A DNA stretch of 64,000 nucleotides from Pseudoruminococcus massiliensis (lineage in GTDB: Bacteria; Bacillota; Clostridia; Oscillospirales; Acutalibacteraceae), in contig NZ_OLMR01000002.1 of NCBI RefSeq assembly GCF_900291955.1, forward strand, positions 186,001 through 250,000, in the 5' to 3' direction. The notes beneath the pieces were generated by a model. That model did not search any database and was not told where the DNA came from. It saw nothing but the letters and a program-made list of their open reading frames with translations. The position numbers were made by a program, and so were the translations under genes. Below, in pieces: positions 35,101 through 42,482 of the stretch (its first letter is position 1; every line of letters starts with the position of its first letter).

Positions 35101-36080
35101 TTATGCGGTATTCCAGCTTTGTATGGTCTATCACTGGTCAAGGCATCATAACAGTCCGCAACAGAAACAACCTGTGCACAGATTGGAATGTCATCTCCTT
35201 GCAAGCCATCAGGATAACCCATTCCGTCCCATTTCTCATGATGATAACGGCAAATATTATAACAGTACTGAAAATATTCATTTTTTTCCTGCAAATCAAG
35301 TAAATTAAGAATCTCACAGCCCTTTGTTGTATGCTCTTTCATTATGCGAAATTCATCATATGTAAGTCGTCTTGGCGCAAGAAGTATTGCATCTGGAATA
35401 GCTATCTTACCTATATCATGAGTTGATGATGCTGAAACTATAAGATTAATTTTGCTTTCAGTAAGATTATATTCCGGGCATCTTTCAGCAACAACACGCA
35501 AAAGAATTTCAGTAAACTTGCGTATTCTATGAACATGCTTTCCGCTTTCAACATCACGATATTCAATAACAGTGCTAAGAGTATCAAGCATAGTATTATT
35601 CATATTATTAATAGTACTCTGCTGTTGATGAATTTTTTCATTCTGTTGCATTAAATAAGTTGCCTGCTTTTTCAGGAGTGTTTCAAGCTTATTTTTCTGC
35701 TCATAAAGCTCAACCAGATTATCAATTCGCCTTAAGACCGCATGAGGGTCAAATGGTTTCTCAATAATATCACAAGCGCCATATTCATGTCCGTTAAACA
35801 ATGATTCATCATTAAATTCTGCACTCATAAGAACAGTTGGAATAATATTTGTTATACCAAAATCCTTTAGTTCTCTTAGTGTCTCTACACCATCTTTTTT
35901 TGGCATAATCATATCAAGCAAAATAACAGCTATTTTATCATTGTTTTCATCAGCAATAGCTACTGCATCATAACCATTATCAGCCTCTAAAATTCTATAC
36001 TTATCTTTGAAGAGTTCTGAAAGAATAGCTCTATTCATTTCTATATCATCAACAATCAAAATAGTATCTCGATTTGCCAT
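32178..36080 (-). CDS. REC / HD-GYP / PAS / GGDEF-like / EAL-like / PAS / GGDEF-like signalling protein
   Basis: 1300 residues, cytoplasmic. A receiver domain (about 1-125) has acidic pair DD at 11-12 and phospho-acceptor Asp56 (LLDMIMPKKDG). A short coiled coil (about 130-165) leads to an HD-GYP phosphodiesterase (about 168-350) that looks intact: HDIGKIAIPD, HHEKWDGMGYPDGL and SVADCYDALTSDRPY. Then a PAS-like domain (about 425-545), a GGDEF domain reading GSDNF (about 560-715), an EAL-like domain (about 735-985) lacking EAL (YLELP) and the DDFG acids (LFGFG), a second PAS (about 1010-1130), and a second GGDEF reading GRDQF. So only the HD-GYP seems catalytic; the rest may bind nucleotide or regulate. 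Preceded by an HPt-like gene 12 bp upstream. Confidence 0.88.
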   Translation of the reverse strand: MANRDTILIVDDIEMNRAILSELFKDKYRILEADNGYDAVAIADENNDKIAVILLDMIMPKKDGVETLRELKDFGITNIIPTVLMSAEFNDESLFNGHEYGACDIIEKPFDPHAVLRRIDNLVELYEQKNKLETLLKKQATYLMQQNEKIHQQQSTINNMNNTMLDTLSTVIEYRDVESGKHVHRIRKFTEILLRVVAERCPEYNLTESKINLIVSASSTHDIGKIAIPDAILLAPRRLTYDEFRIMKEHTTKGCEILNLLDLQEKNEYFQYCYNICRYHHEKWDGMGYPDGLQGDDIPICAQVVSVADCYDALTSDRPYKAGIPHKQAVEMIKNGACGVFSEKLMECFNLVLPQFEELARIYADKAHIDKNNQTKGSIKAADNMTKRNFSDTAMSIYANMGREELIKALDRQKQVAKETHERDCQIFYRINDIVFECDLKHDNFYVRKGNWEKMYNYFPKNYTEAVTMMSSSCHADDVVAFKKIFRLSNVQRAVDKGKEKLEFDGRFIIGKKAYRWYRCIVIPFCEDGKLRKLYCCASKISEKNSKNGDDRYNVQHDNLTGLWNVNYLRKAVDDYLTHSGKDGMHILINIDIDDFKALNSATNTTFGDEVLCKVAEKLKEHFETNSLIARIGSDNFVIFLRDCLDVKELLNAVEELYKSMHMSFDYLLSKHNISVSIGVAQYPNDGTNFTELMNNADFATEMSKLRGKDMYLFYNKEMRKSFEENPSLSLISNEERVNIYDFKRVFSPLIDSETESIISYDYLELPSTDITYTFNELCEMVSVADNITVLGLNSIKRLLLGLYELQKDCDILPEISLYTMFKGIDAPVLLKNIENFLSEHPLNCRNITINITQDMLNTMSHRELVNFSSAIHSFGFKLGLFGFGLEYINIKCFSEKLFDSVSFSASFISGIIDGYYPNKLLKFVFDYFTSSGVSIILPYNLSSAIIETVKKFGCNKFAYHSSKLLNLDAFRMERELTKTMPKAPMICHEKYELALTTNMYSEIFKDMKFVLFRWQLSNDAVWFSDSFKEIYGIEPPTENPIEYIKNCEFIYPEDRQKYLNKLLAVRAGYHDAECFVRIIKKSISDNYRWSKLRFTCIFNEQGLPDSVIGFESDIDDERREHQNMKNMLKHDFLTQLLNKDNLKYEIDDFLQTVEGERGIHAFMIVDIDNFKNVYDQMGQIFADAVLKDITKRLKKLFREYDLIGRVGRDQFVIFIKCLESNDILPKRAESICNILKQDFESGDNLISVSGSVGISIYPHDGANFDELYSNSKIALFSIKHKGKNSWLFYNQELSDDEEE

Positions 36081-36092
36081 TATCTCACCACC

Positions 36093-36452
36093 TTATATAT
36101 TAAAGTTTTCGATAAAATCTATTATATTAGAATAATCATCTTTTAGTTTTTCAAAGAGAATTATTGCATCACTTACACTATTATTTTTTATTTTTTTAAG
36201 TAACTCACGAGAATCATTATATAAATCAGTAAAGCTAAGATTTCCAACAATAGCCATAAAAGTTATGAGCAAATTTTGCGATTGCCACAATTTATCGGCC
36301 TTAAATGAATTTATAAAATTAGTATAAGTATTATCTTCAGGAAATGAATTAAAATACTTTAAATACAATTCTTCGTTTTCTGAAAATCTTTCAAGAGCCA
36401 TATCAATATCAATATTATTCTCTCTAAAGAAAGCTTTATTTTCTTTGGTCAC
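36093..36452 (-). CDS. HPt-like protein without the phospho-accepting histidine
   Basis: 119 residues, all helical. The N-terminal part matches HPt domains (DIDMALERFSENEELYLKYF at about 16-35). The helix that should carry H-T-L-K-G reads LLITFMAIVGNLSFTDLY, so the His is replaced by Ile and the Lys by Met, while the following GNL-x-x-T-x-L pattern persists. GTG start with GGAGG 7 nt upstream. Immediately upstream of the REC/HD-GYP gene (12 bp), so cotranscribed and likely to bind its receiver domain as a non-phosphorylated partner. Confidence 0.65.
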   Translation of the reverse strand: MTKENKAFFRENNIDIDMALERFSENEELYLKYFNSFPEDNTYTNFINSFKADKLWQSQNLLITFMAIVGNLSFTDLYNDSRELLKKIKNNSVSDAIILFEKLKDDYSNIIDFIENFNI

Positions 36453-36609
36453 AAAAAAGACCTCCTACTTTATTCTACAATATATTATACATAAAAAATT
36501 AAAGTTTGTATAGTCTTTTTTATGCAAATACTTCCAAATATTTTTCTAAAAAGATATTAATCTCTAAATTTTGCTATTCTTAAAATTTTCAACATAATAA
36601 AATCCTCGT

Positions 36610-36638
36610 TGCCTTATTTGCATTAAAGTAGTATAATA
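36610..36638 (+). promoter_or_regulatory. Promoter of tsaD
   Basis: TTGCCT (36610-36615), 17-nt spacer, TATAAT (36633-36638). A divergent TATAAT for the HPt gene lies at about 36486-36491. Confidence 0.7.
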
Positions 36639-36671
36639 ATTTATATTATCAATAAATTGGAGAGTATTGAA

Positions 36672-37679
36672 ATGAAACTTTTATCAATAGAAAGCTCTTG
36701 CGACGAAACAGCCGCAGCCGTTGTTGAAGATGGCAGAAAAATTATTTCTTCGGTAGTTTCTTCACAGGTTGAGGAGCATAAAAAATATGGTGGTGTTGTT
36801 CCTGAGATAGCCTCTCGCCGGCACTGCGAAAATATAAATGGTGTTGTCGAAAAGGCTCTTGCTGATGCAAATTTATCACTTAATGAGCTTGATGGCATTG
36901 CTGTAACGCACGCACCTGGTTTAATCGGCGCTTTACTTGTCGGAGTAAATTTTGCAAAAGGCTTATCTTTTGCAACAGGACTTCCGCTTATACCTGTGCA
37001 TCATCTCCGCTCACATATCGCAGCTAATTACCTTGCTCACGAAAAACTCAAGCCGCCTTTTCTCTGCCTTGTCGTTTCTGGTGGACATAGCCATATAGTT
37101 GAGGTTATCGACTACACTACGCTTAGAATTGTTGGTAAAACTCGTGATGATGCCGCTGGAGAAGCATTTGACAAGGCTGCTCGTACAATGGGTATGCCTT
37201 ATCCTGGCGGTATTCACCTTGATAAGAAAGCTGAAAACGGAAATCCTCTCAGCTTTAAGCTTCCACACCCTCATGTTGACGGTTCTCCTTATGATTTCAG
37301 TTTTTCTGGCTTAAAAACTGCTGTAATAAATCTTATCCACAATGCCGAACAAAAAGGCGAAATACTTTCAGTTGAGGATTTGAGTGCATCTTTCAGAAAG
37401 GCTGTTACTGATTGCTTAATTGAAAATTTCATCAAAGCCGCAACAGACCTCGGCTACAATAAGCTTGTTATGGCTGGCGGAGTTTCAGCAAACTCACTTC
37501 TAAGACGCAGACTTCAAGAAGAATGTGAAAAGCGTAGCTGGGAATATTACTATCCACCACTCAATCTTTGTGGAGATAACGGTGCAATGGTAGGTGCTCA
37601 AGGCTATTATGAATTTCTTGCTGGTCATACCGCTGGTATGGAGCTTAATGCACGAGCAACTATGAGCATAGATTATTAG
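36672..37679 (+). CDS. tsaD: tRNA threonylcarbamoyladenosine transferase TsaD
   Basis: 335 residues. Catalyses the last step of t6A37 formation with TsaB/TsaE. Motifs: SIESSCDETAAAVV (near 5), metal-site ...LYVHH-type HHLRSHIAAN (near 110), SGGHSHIV (near 137), and MAGGVSANSLLRRRL near 275. ATG at 36672 is preferred, with GGAGAG upstream; an in-frame TTG at 36657 would include the SD. tsaB, tsaE and rimI are not adjacent. Confidence 0.96.
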   Translation: MKLLSIESSCDETAAAVVEDGRKIISSVVSSQVEEHKKYGGVVPEIASRRHCENINGVVEKALADANLSLNELDGIAVTHAPGLIGALLVGVNFAKGLSFATGLPLIPVHHLRSHIAANYLAHEKLKPPFLCLVVSGGHSHIVEVIDYTTLRIVGKTRDDAAGEAFDKAARTMGMPYPGGIHLDKKAENGNPLSFKLPHPHVDGSPYDFSFSGLKTAVINLIHNAEQKGEILSVEDLSASFRKAVTDCLIENFIKAATDLGYNKLVMAGGVSANSLLRRRLQEECEKRSWEYYYPPLNLCGDNGAMVGAQGYYEFLAGHTAGMELNARATMSIDY

Positions 37680-37688
37680 ACAACAAAA

Positions 37689-37731
37689 AGGAGCTATACG
37701 GATTTTCTCCCGTATAGCTCCTGATTTTTTT
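37689..37731. terminator. Bidirectional terminator between tsaD and the LRR protein gene
   Basis: Perfect 13-bp stem AGGAGCTATACGG/CCGTATAGCTCCT, with TTTTTT on the plus strand and CTTTTTG on the minus strand. Confidence 0.92.
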
Positions 37732-37737
37732 GCTTAT

Positions 37738-39804
37738 TTACGCTTTTTTCTTCTTACGCATAAGGATTACAGCTGCTAATGCACCAGCTGCAAATATCGC
37801 AGCTATTGCAACTGCATTGTTATTATCTCCTGTATTAACAGCATTTTTGCCTGTTTCACTTGGGGTTTTAACGCTATCTGTATTATTTGTATCACCATTG
37901 TTATTTGATTTATTTGAATCACTTGTAGTATTGCTTTCTTCACTACTTGATTCAGTTGTATCAGCAATCAAAGCATAGATAGAAAGATGGTCAGTAGTAA
38001 ACTCATAATTTCCATTATTATAGGTTGCATTCATATCAACCTTTGTGCCATCTTCCTTTATCCAATATACCTTGCAGTTTGCATTGTCACTTGGAATTGA
38101 AACTATTATTGTTCCATTTGGCTGAATATTATCGCCGTTTTCATCTTTTAGAGTTATATCATAAGCTGCAACGGCATTTTTAACAGTGGCTTCTTCTACA
38201 TTGAGTGTTACACCGTCATCAAAAGTACCCTTAACGGATATGTTATTAACCTTGCTTGTTAATACCTTTGAGTTAATATCTACAAATGGTATATTATTTT
38301 CTTTAGCATATGTTTCAGCGGTACTTCCGACATAGCCATAGATAGTTAAATCCTGAACATCACCAAACGCTCTATCTACTATCTCCGCAGCACTATTTAG
38401 AACTGTTACATCTTTCAAGTTATCACAATTAGAAAATGCACCACTAGCTATCTTTTCAACACTATTAGGTATTACAATATTTGTAAGACTTTTACAAGCA
38501 TTAAATGTATAGTTTCCTATCAGTGTAACATTATCAGGGATTTTTATATCTTTTAGAGTTGTGCATCCATCAAAAACACTATTATCTAGAGATGTAACAC
38601 CATCAGGTATATTAATACTTTCCAATCCTGAACAATCTGCAAAAGCATTTGACTCTATTTCTGTAACACTATCAGGAATTGTAATATTTTTAAGTCCTGT
38701 ACAACCTGAAAAAGCACCACAACCTATGGTATTAACACTATTAGGAATTGTCACATCTGTCAACCCTGTACAGCCCGAAAATGTATACCAAGGTATCGTT
38801 GTAATACTGTTAGGAATTGTTATATTTGTTAAGCTTGTACAATATGAAAATATTCCTGCACCATCTCCATCTTCAATAAGCACAACGCTATCAGGAATAT
38901 TTATATCCTTTAACTTTGTGCAACTTAAAAAAGCACGGTCACATATTTCTTGTACACTATCAGGAATTTCTATACTTTCGATAGATTTATTAACTGCAAA
39001 TGCACTTTCACCAATAGTTACTACACTATCTGGAATGGAATATTTTGCGTCAGCTTTTTTACCTGGATAACGAATAAGCTTGGTTTTATCCTTATTAAAT
39101 AAAACGCCATTTTCTGAACAATAAAAATTATTATTGTTTGATACAGTAATATATTCGCAATTATCAAATCCCTCGTTTGATATTTCTTTAACAGGGAAAC
39201 CATGAATCTCATCAGGTATTGTTATACTTTCATCAGAACCGAAATAGCCCAAAATAGTTACTGTGTCATCATCTTCAAGGCGGTATCTAAAATCGTTATA
39301 TGTACTTTCTCCATTAATAGCTACTACGATATTTGTGTTACCATTGCTATCTTCTACACTTTCTCCAGTAGCCTTATATACTTTACCATACTCAAGCTCA
39401 GGGTTCTTTCGAGCCTGTGTTTCGTCTGACTTTGGAACAGTATATCCACCGTCAATATTCTGTGTCTGAACACCGTTGTCGCCATTATTGATAATAATAC
39501 CCGTTGGAAAGACACCATACCAAGTATATGAGTATATGTTACCCTCAACATGAGTAGCCGCATCACCTGGCCAATCACCGTTCAGATTGCCCGACTCGTT
39601 CCAAGCATGAACTTTAATGTTATCGCCCCAGAAATCAAGATTCAAATTCTCCAATAACTTATCTGACGGCTTCGCAAAATAAACAGTGTTATTCGAGTCG
39701 AAATCAATTGATGTTGCTGAAACATTATACGGCAAAGTCGTAAATGCTCCAATGGTTAGCATTGATGATAAAACCAGTGCTGTAATCTTTTTACTCTTTT
39801 TCAT
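37738..39804 (-). CDS. Surface protein: starch-binding CBM26-like domain plus BspA-type leucine-rich repeats
   Basis: 688 residues. Signal peptide about 1-31. Residues about 38-130 resemble CBM26 starch-binding modules (VYFAKPSD, IKVHAWNESG, GDWPGDAATHVEGNIYSYTW, IIINNGDNGVQT). About 165-520 holds about eleven BspA-type LRR_5 repeats of 23 residues (consensus SITIPDSVTEIGxxAFxGCTxL). Then a beta-rich domain, a Ser/Asn/Thr linker, and a C-terminal AVNTGD motif, hydrophobic helix and RKKKK tail, i.e. a variant cell-wall sorting signal. TAGGAGG before the ATG. Divergent from an XRE regulator. Likely binds starch or host/food polymers at the surface. Confidence 0.85.
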   Translation of the reverse strand: MKKSKKITALVLSSMLTIGAFTTLPYNVSATSIDFDSNNTVYFAKPSDKLLENLNLDFWGDNIKVHAWNESGNLNGDWPGDAATHVEGNIYSYTWYGVFPTGIIINNGDNGVQTQNIDGGYTVPKSDETQARKNPELEYGKVYKATGESVEDSNGNTNIVVAINGESTYNDFRYRLEDDDTVTILGYFGSDESITIPDEIHGFPVKEISNEGFDNCEYITVSNNNNFYCSENGVLFNKDKTKLIRYPGKKADAKYSIPDSVVTIGESAFAVNKSIESIEIPDSVQEICDRAFLSCTKLKDINIPDSVVLIEDGDGAGIFSYCTSLTNITIPNSITTIPWYTFSGCTGLTDVTIPNSVNTIGCGAFSGCTGLKNITIPDSVTEIESNAFADCSGLESINIPDGVTSLDNSVFDGCTTLKDIKIPDNVTLIGNYTFNACKSLTNIVIPNSVEKIASGAFSNCDNLKDVTVLNSAAEIVDRAFGDVQDLTIYGYVGSTAETYAKENNIPFVDINSKVLTSKVNNISVKGTFDDGVTLNVEEATVKNAVAAYDITLKDENGDNIQPNGTIIVSIPSDNANCKVYWIKEDGTKVDMNATYNNGNYEFTTDHLSIYALIADTTESSSEESNTTSDSNKSNNNGDTNNTDSVKTPSETGKNAVNTGDNNNAVAIAAIFAAGALAAVILMRKKKKA

Positions 39805-39881
39805 AAATAAAACCTCCTAAAATTTTGTTTCTAAAGTATATATAACTTCCCCTTTGGGAACATTATATTTTATGAACTGTT

Positions 39882-39957
39882 ACATCATTATTATATGAAG
39901 TAATAATTCATTTGTCAAGCCATTTTTACATCATTTTTATGAGGCGTTACTTCATAT
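39882..39957. promoter_or_regulatory. Operator-like repeats between the LRR protein and the XRE regulator
   Basis: ATATGAAGTAA (39893-39903) and TTACTTCATAT (39947-39957) are perfect inverted 11-mers. In addition TTACATCATT-(A/T)-TTAT occurs twice in direct orientation (about 39880 and 39926). The right arm adjoins the TATAAT (39958-39963) of the XRE gene. Confidence 0.55.
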
Positions 39958-39994
39958 TATAATATAACTAATAATACATTCAGGAGAATCAGCA

Positions 39995-40330
39995 ATGAAA
40001 AAAGAAATCAATGTAGTATTAGGTCAACGAGTGAAAGAACTAAGAAAACAAAACGGATATACAAGAGAGGAATTTTCTGAAATGTTATCTGTAAGTCCCC
40101 GTTTTCTTGCAAGTGTAGAATGTGGAGAAGTCGGAGTTTCTATATCTACTTTAAAAAGTATATCATTACTTCTTAAAGTTCCAACAGACTATCTAATTGG
40201 CATAAGCAACCCAGAAGATACAGACCTTTCACGACAGCTTGCTATAAACAAGATAGACAGCATCGATGATAAATATCTTTGCTGTGTCAATACATTTCTT
40301 GACTGTATAATTGATGTTACTAAGACATAA
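39995..40330 (+). CDS. XRE-family transcriptional regulator
   Basis: 111 residues. HTH_3 domain at about 9-66 (LGQRVKELRKQNGYTREEFS, then SPRFLASVECGEVGVSISTL, TDYLIG). The short C-terminal tail contains two Cys. SD CAGGAG. Divergent from the LRR surface protein with repeats in the gap, so probably regulates itself and that gene. Confidence 0.9.
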   Translation: MKKEINVVLGQRVKELRKQNGYTREEFSEMLSVSPRFLASVECGEVGVSISTLKSISLLLKVPTDYLIGISNPEDTDLSRQLAINKIDSIDDKYLCCVNTFLDCIIDVTKT

Positions 40331-40353
40331 ACTATCCTCAGGAAGTGAACACT

Positions 40354-40500
40354 TTGGAAAATAAGGTCTGTAAATGCCGTTGGAAAAACTGCAAACGATA
40401 TGGCAACTGCAAAGAATGTATAGAACACCACCAAAAGAATAATAAATATCCGCTCCCATACTGTATGCGAAAACCTAACAAAAAAGATAAAGACAAATAG
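40354..40500 (+). CDS. Small Cys-rich protein
   Basis: 48 residues from TTG 40354 (AGGA about 10 nt upstream); a GTG at 40345 is an alternative. It has six Cys in a pattern that looks metal-binding: CKCRWKNCKRYGNCKEC, then HH and PLPYC. Similar short C-x-C-x4-C-x5-C-x2-C proteins are seen in Firmicutes without known function. It follows the XRE gene by 23 bp and ends at a terminator, so the two are likely cotranscribed. Confidence 0.65.
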   Translation: MENKVCKCRWKNCKRYGNCKECIEHHQKNNKYPLPYCMRKPNKKDKDK

Positions 40501-40502
40501 AA

Positions 40503-40541
40503 AAAGCTCCACTCACCGAGATTTCAGTGAATGGAGCTTTA
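40503..40541. terminator. Bidirectional terminator (XRE unit / trpB2)
   Basis: AAAGCTCCA (40503-40511) pairs with TGGAGCTTT (40532-40540), with an inner TCAC/GTGA helix. CTTTTTC follows on the reverse strand. Confidence 0.85.
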
Positions 40542-40565
40542 GCTTTTATAGATTTAAATTTTTTA

Positions 40566-41954
40566 TTAGTCTATTTCGTTGCCAGGAAACTTAGGAATAC
40601 CTGCAAGACCAGCCTTGAGGTCATCATCTGTTGGAATATAGTCTGTCATAAGTCCATCGTGGAACTTTTCATATGCAACCATATCAAAGTAACCTGTACC
40701 AGTAAGACCGAATACGATTGTCTTTTCTTCGCCTGTTTCTTTGCACTTGAGTGCCTCATCAATAGCAACTTTAATTGCGTGACTGCTTTCAGGAGCTGGA
40801 AGTATACCTTCAACTCTTGCGAATTGTTCAGCAGCTTTAAAGACTTCTGTTTGCTCAACAGCACGAGCCTCCATAAGTCCATCATGATAAAGCTGTGAAA
40901 GAACATTATTCATACCATGATAACGCAAACCACCTGCATGGTTAGCTGATGGAATAAATCCACTGCCGAGTGTATACATCTTAGAAAGTGGGCAAACCTT
41001 ACCAGTATCGCAGAAGTCATATACAAACTTACCTCTTGTAAGGCTTGGGCATGATGCTGGCTCAACAGCGATGAAGTGATAATCAGCCTCTCCTCTGAGC
41101 TTTTCACCCATAAATGGTGAAATAAGTCCGCCGAGGTTAGAGCCACCACCTGCACAACCGATGATAATATCAGGCTTAATGCCATACTTATCAAGAGCAA
41201 TTTTTGTTTCAAGACCAATAACTGACTGATGCAAAAGTACCTGATTTAGAACGCTGCCGAGAACATAGCGATAGCCCTCTGTGTTTGTTGCAACTTCTAC
41301 TGCCTCAGAAATTGCACAACCAAGGCTTCCTGTTGTGCCAGGGAATTCCTCAAGAATCTTGCGTCCGATATTTGTCTGATTAGATGGTGATGGAGTTACA
41401 CTTGCACCATAAGTACGCATAACCTCACGACGGAAAGGCTTTTGCTCATAAGAAACCTTAACCATATATACCTTGCAATCGAGGTCAAAATATGAACAAG
41501 CCATAGAAAGAGCAGTTCCCCACTGGCCAGCACCTGTTTCAGTTGTAACACCCTTCAAGCCTTGTTTCTTTGCATAATATGCCTGTGCGATTGCAGAATT
41601 AAGCTTATGGCTTCCGCTTGTGTTATTACCCTCAAATTTATAGTAAATCTTTGCCGGAGTCTGGAGCTTTTTCTCAAGACAATACGCACGAGTAAGTGGT
41701 GACGGACGATACATTCTGTAGAAATCAAGAATTTCTCGTGGAATATCAATATAAGGGTCTGTATCGTCAAGCTCCTGCTGAACAAGCTCATCACAGAAAA
41801 CATGACCGAGCTCCTCGGCTGTCATAGGTTTGAGAGTTGCAGGATTGAGAAGTGGAGCAGGCTTATTTTTCATATCTGCTCTGACATTATACCACTGCTT
41901 AGGCATTTCGCTTTCTTCAAGGTATATTTTGTATGGGATTTCTTTTTCGCTCAT
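40566..41954 (-). CDS. trpB: TrpB2-type tryptophan synthase beta chain
   Basis: 462 residues, the longer TrpB2 subgroup (also seen in archaea and Clostridia). PLP enzyme converting serine and indole to tryptophan. The PLP lysine is in NNTSGSHKLNSAIAQA (near 112), TETGAGQWGTALS lies near 140, and the phosphate loop CAGGGSNLGG lies near 264. No trpA or other trp gene is adjacent, so it may salvage free indole. Own promoter upstream. SD AAAGGAG. Confidence 0.93.
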   Translation of the reverse strand: MSEKEIPYKIYLEESEMPKQWYNVRADMKNKPAPLLNPATLKPMTAEELGHVFCDELVQQELDDTDPYIDIPREILDFYRMYRPSPLTRAYCLEKKLQTPAKIYYKFEGNNTSGSHKLNSAIAQAYYAKKQGLKGVTTETGAGQWGTALSMACSYFDLDCKVYMVKVSYEQKPFRREVMRTYGASVTPSPSNQTNIGRKILEEFPGTTGSLGCAISEAVEVATNTEGYRYVLGSVLNQVLLHQSVIGLETKIALDKYGIKPDIIIGCAGGGSNLGGLISPFMGEKLRGEADYHFIAVEPASCPSLTRGKFVYDFCDTGKVCPLSKMYTLGSGFIPSANHAGGLRYHGMNNVLSQLYHDGLMEARAVEQTEVFKAAEQFARVEGILPAPESSHAIKVAIDEALKCKETGEEKTIVFGLTGTGYFDMVAYEKFHDGLMTDYIPTDDDLKAGLAGIPKFPGNEID

Positions 41955-42014
41955 TATATTTTGCTCCTTTCAAGCATAAATAAAGATTTAGACTTTATAA
42001 GCACATTTTTGTAT

Positions 42015-42044
42015 ATAATAACACATTTTCATGTATTTCGTCAA
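42015..42044 (-). promoter_or_regulatory. Promoter of trpB2
   Basis: Reverse strand TTGACG (42039-42044), 18-nt spacer, TATTAT (42015-42020). No T-box or Trp-codon leader is seen downstream. Confidence 0.7.
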
Positions 42045-42061
42045 GCATGTAGCAAGGCTAT

Positions 42062-42466
42062 TTAAGGCTTTTTATTTGCCTTAATCAAATCTTTTATTGA
42101 CGAAGATATTCCAGCAAACATTACACACGGAATTACTCCACAAAAGGCACGAAGCCATATATCAAAAGGTGTTCCCTCGTGTGTGATAAAATAATAAACA
42201 ATTATAGAAAGCCACATTTGAAGCTGTCCAAAGCAAGCAGAATAAGTCAACGCCCATATGCTTTGCTTTGAAAATATTCCTATAAAAACTCCTACAATTG
42301 CAAATACGATTGGAACAAACCAAAAACTCAAAAAATTCATTCCAAAACCAAATAACGAAACCGTAGAAAGTGGAGTTGCACCAAGTAAATCAAGCAATAG
42401 AGATGTTGCTACTCCTGCAAAGAAAAATATTCCACAATTTCTTGCATTATATCTTCTAACCCTCAT
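42062..42466 (-). CDS. Small multi-pass membrane protein, end of the ABC operon
   Basis: 134 residues with about four membrane helices (10-30, 45-65, 70-95, 102-122). Family not recognised. AAAAGGGG before the ATG. It follows the ABC permease by 16 bp, so probably an accessory of that exporter. Confidence 0.7.
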   Translation of the reverse strand: MRVRRYNARNCGIFFFAGVATSLLLDLLGATPLSTVSLFGFGMNFLSFWFVPIVFAIVGVFIGIFSKQSIWALTYSACFGQLQMWLSIIVYYFITHEGTPFDIWLRAFCGVIPCVMFAGISSSIKDLIKANKKP

Positions 42467-42482
42467 ATTATCCCCTTTTCTT

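Noticed and set aside
41955-42060. T-box or Trp leader upstream of trpB2
   Set aside because: The leader is too short, lacks T-box motifs, and the only mini-ORF (MCL) has no Trp codon.
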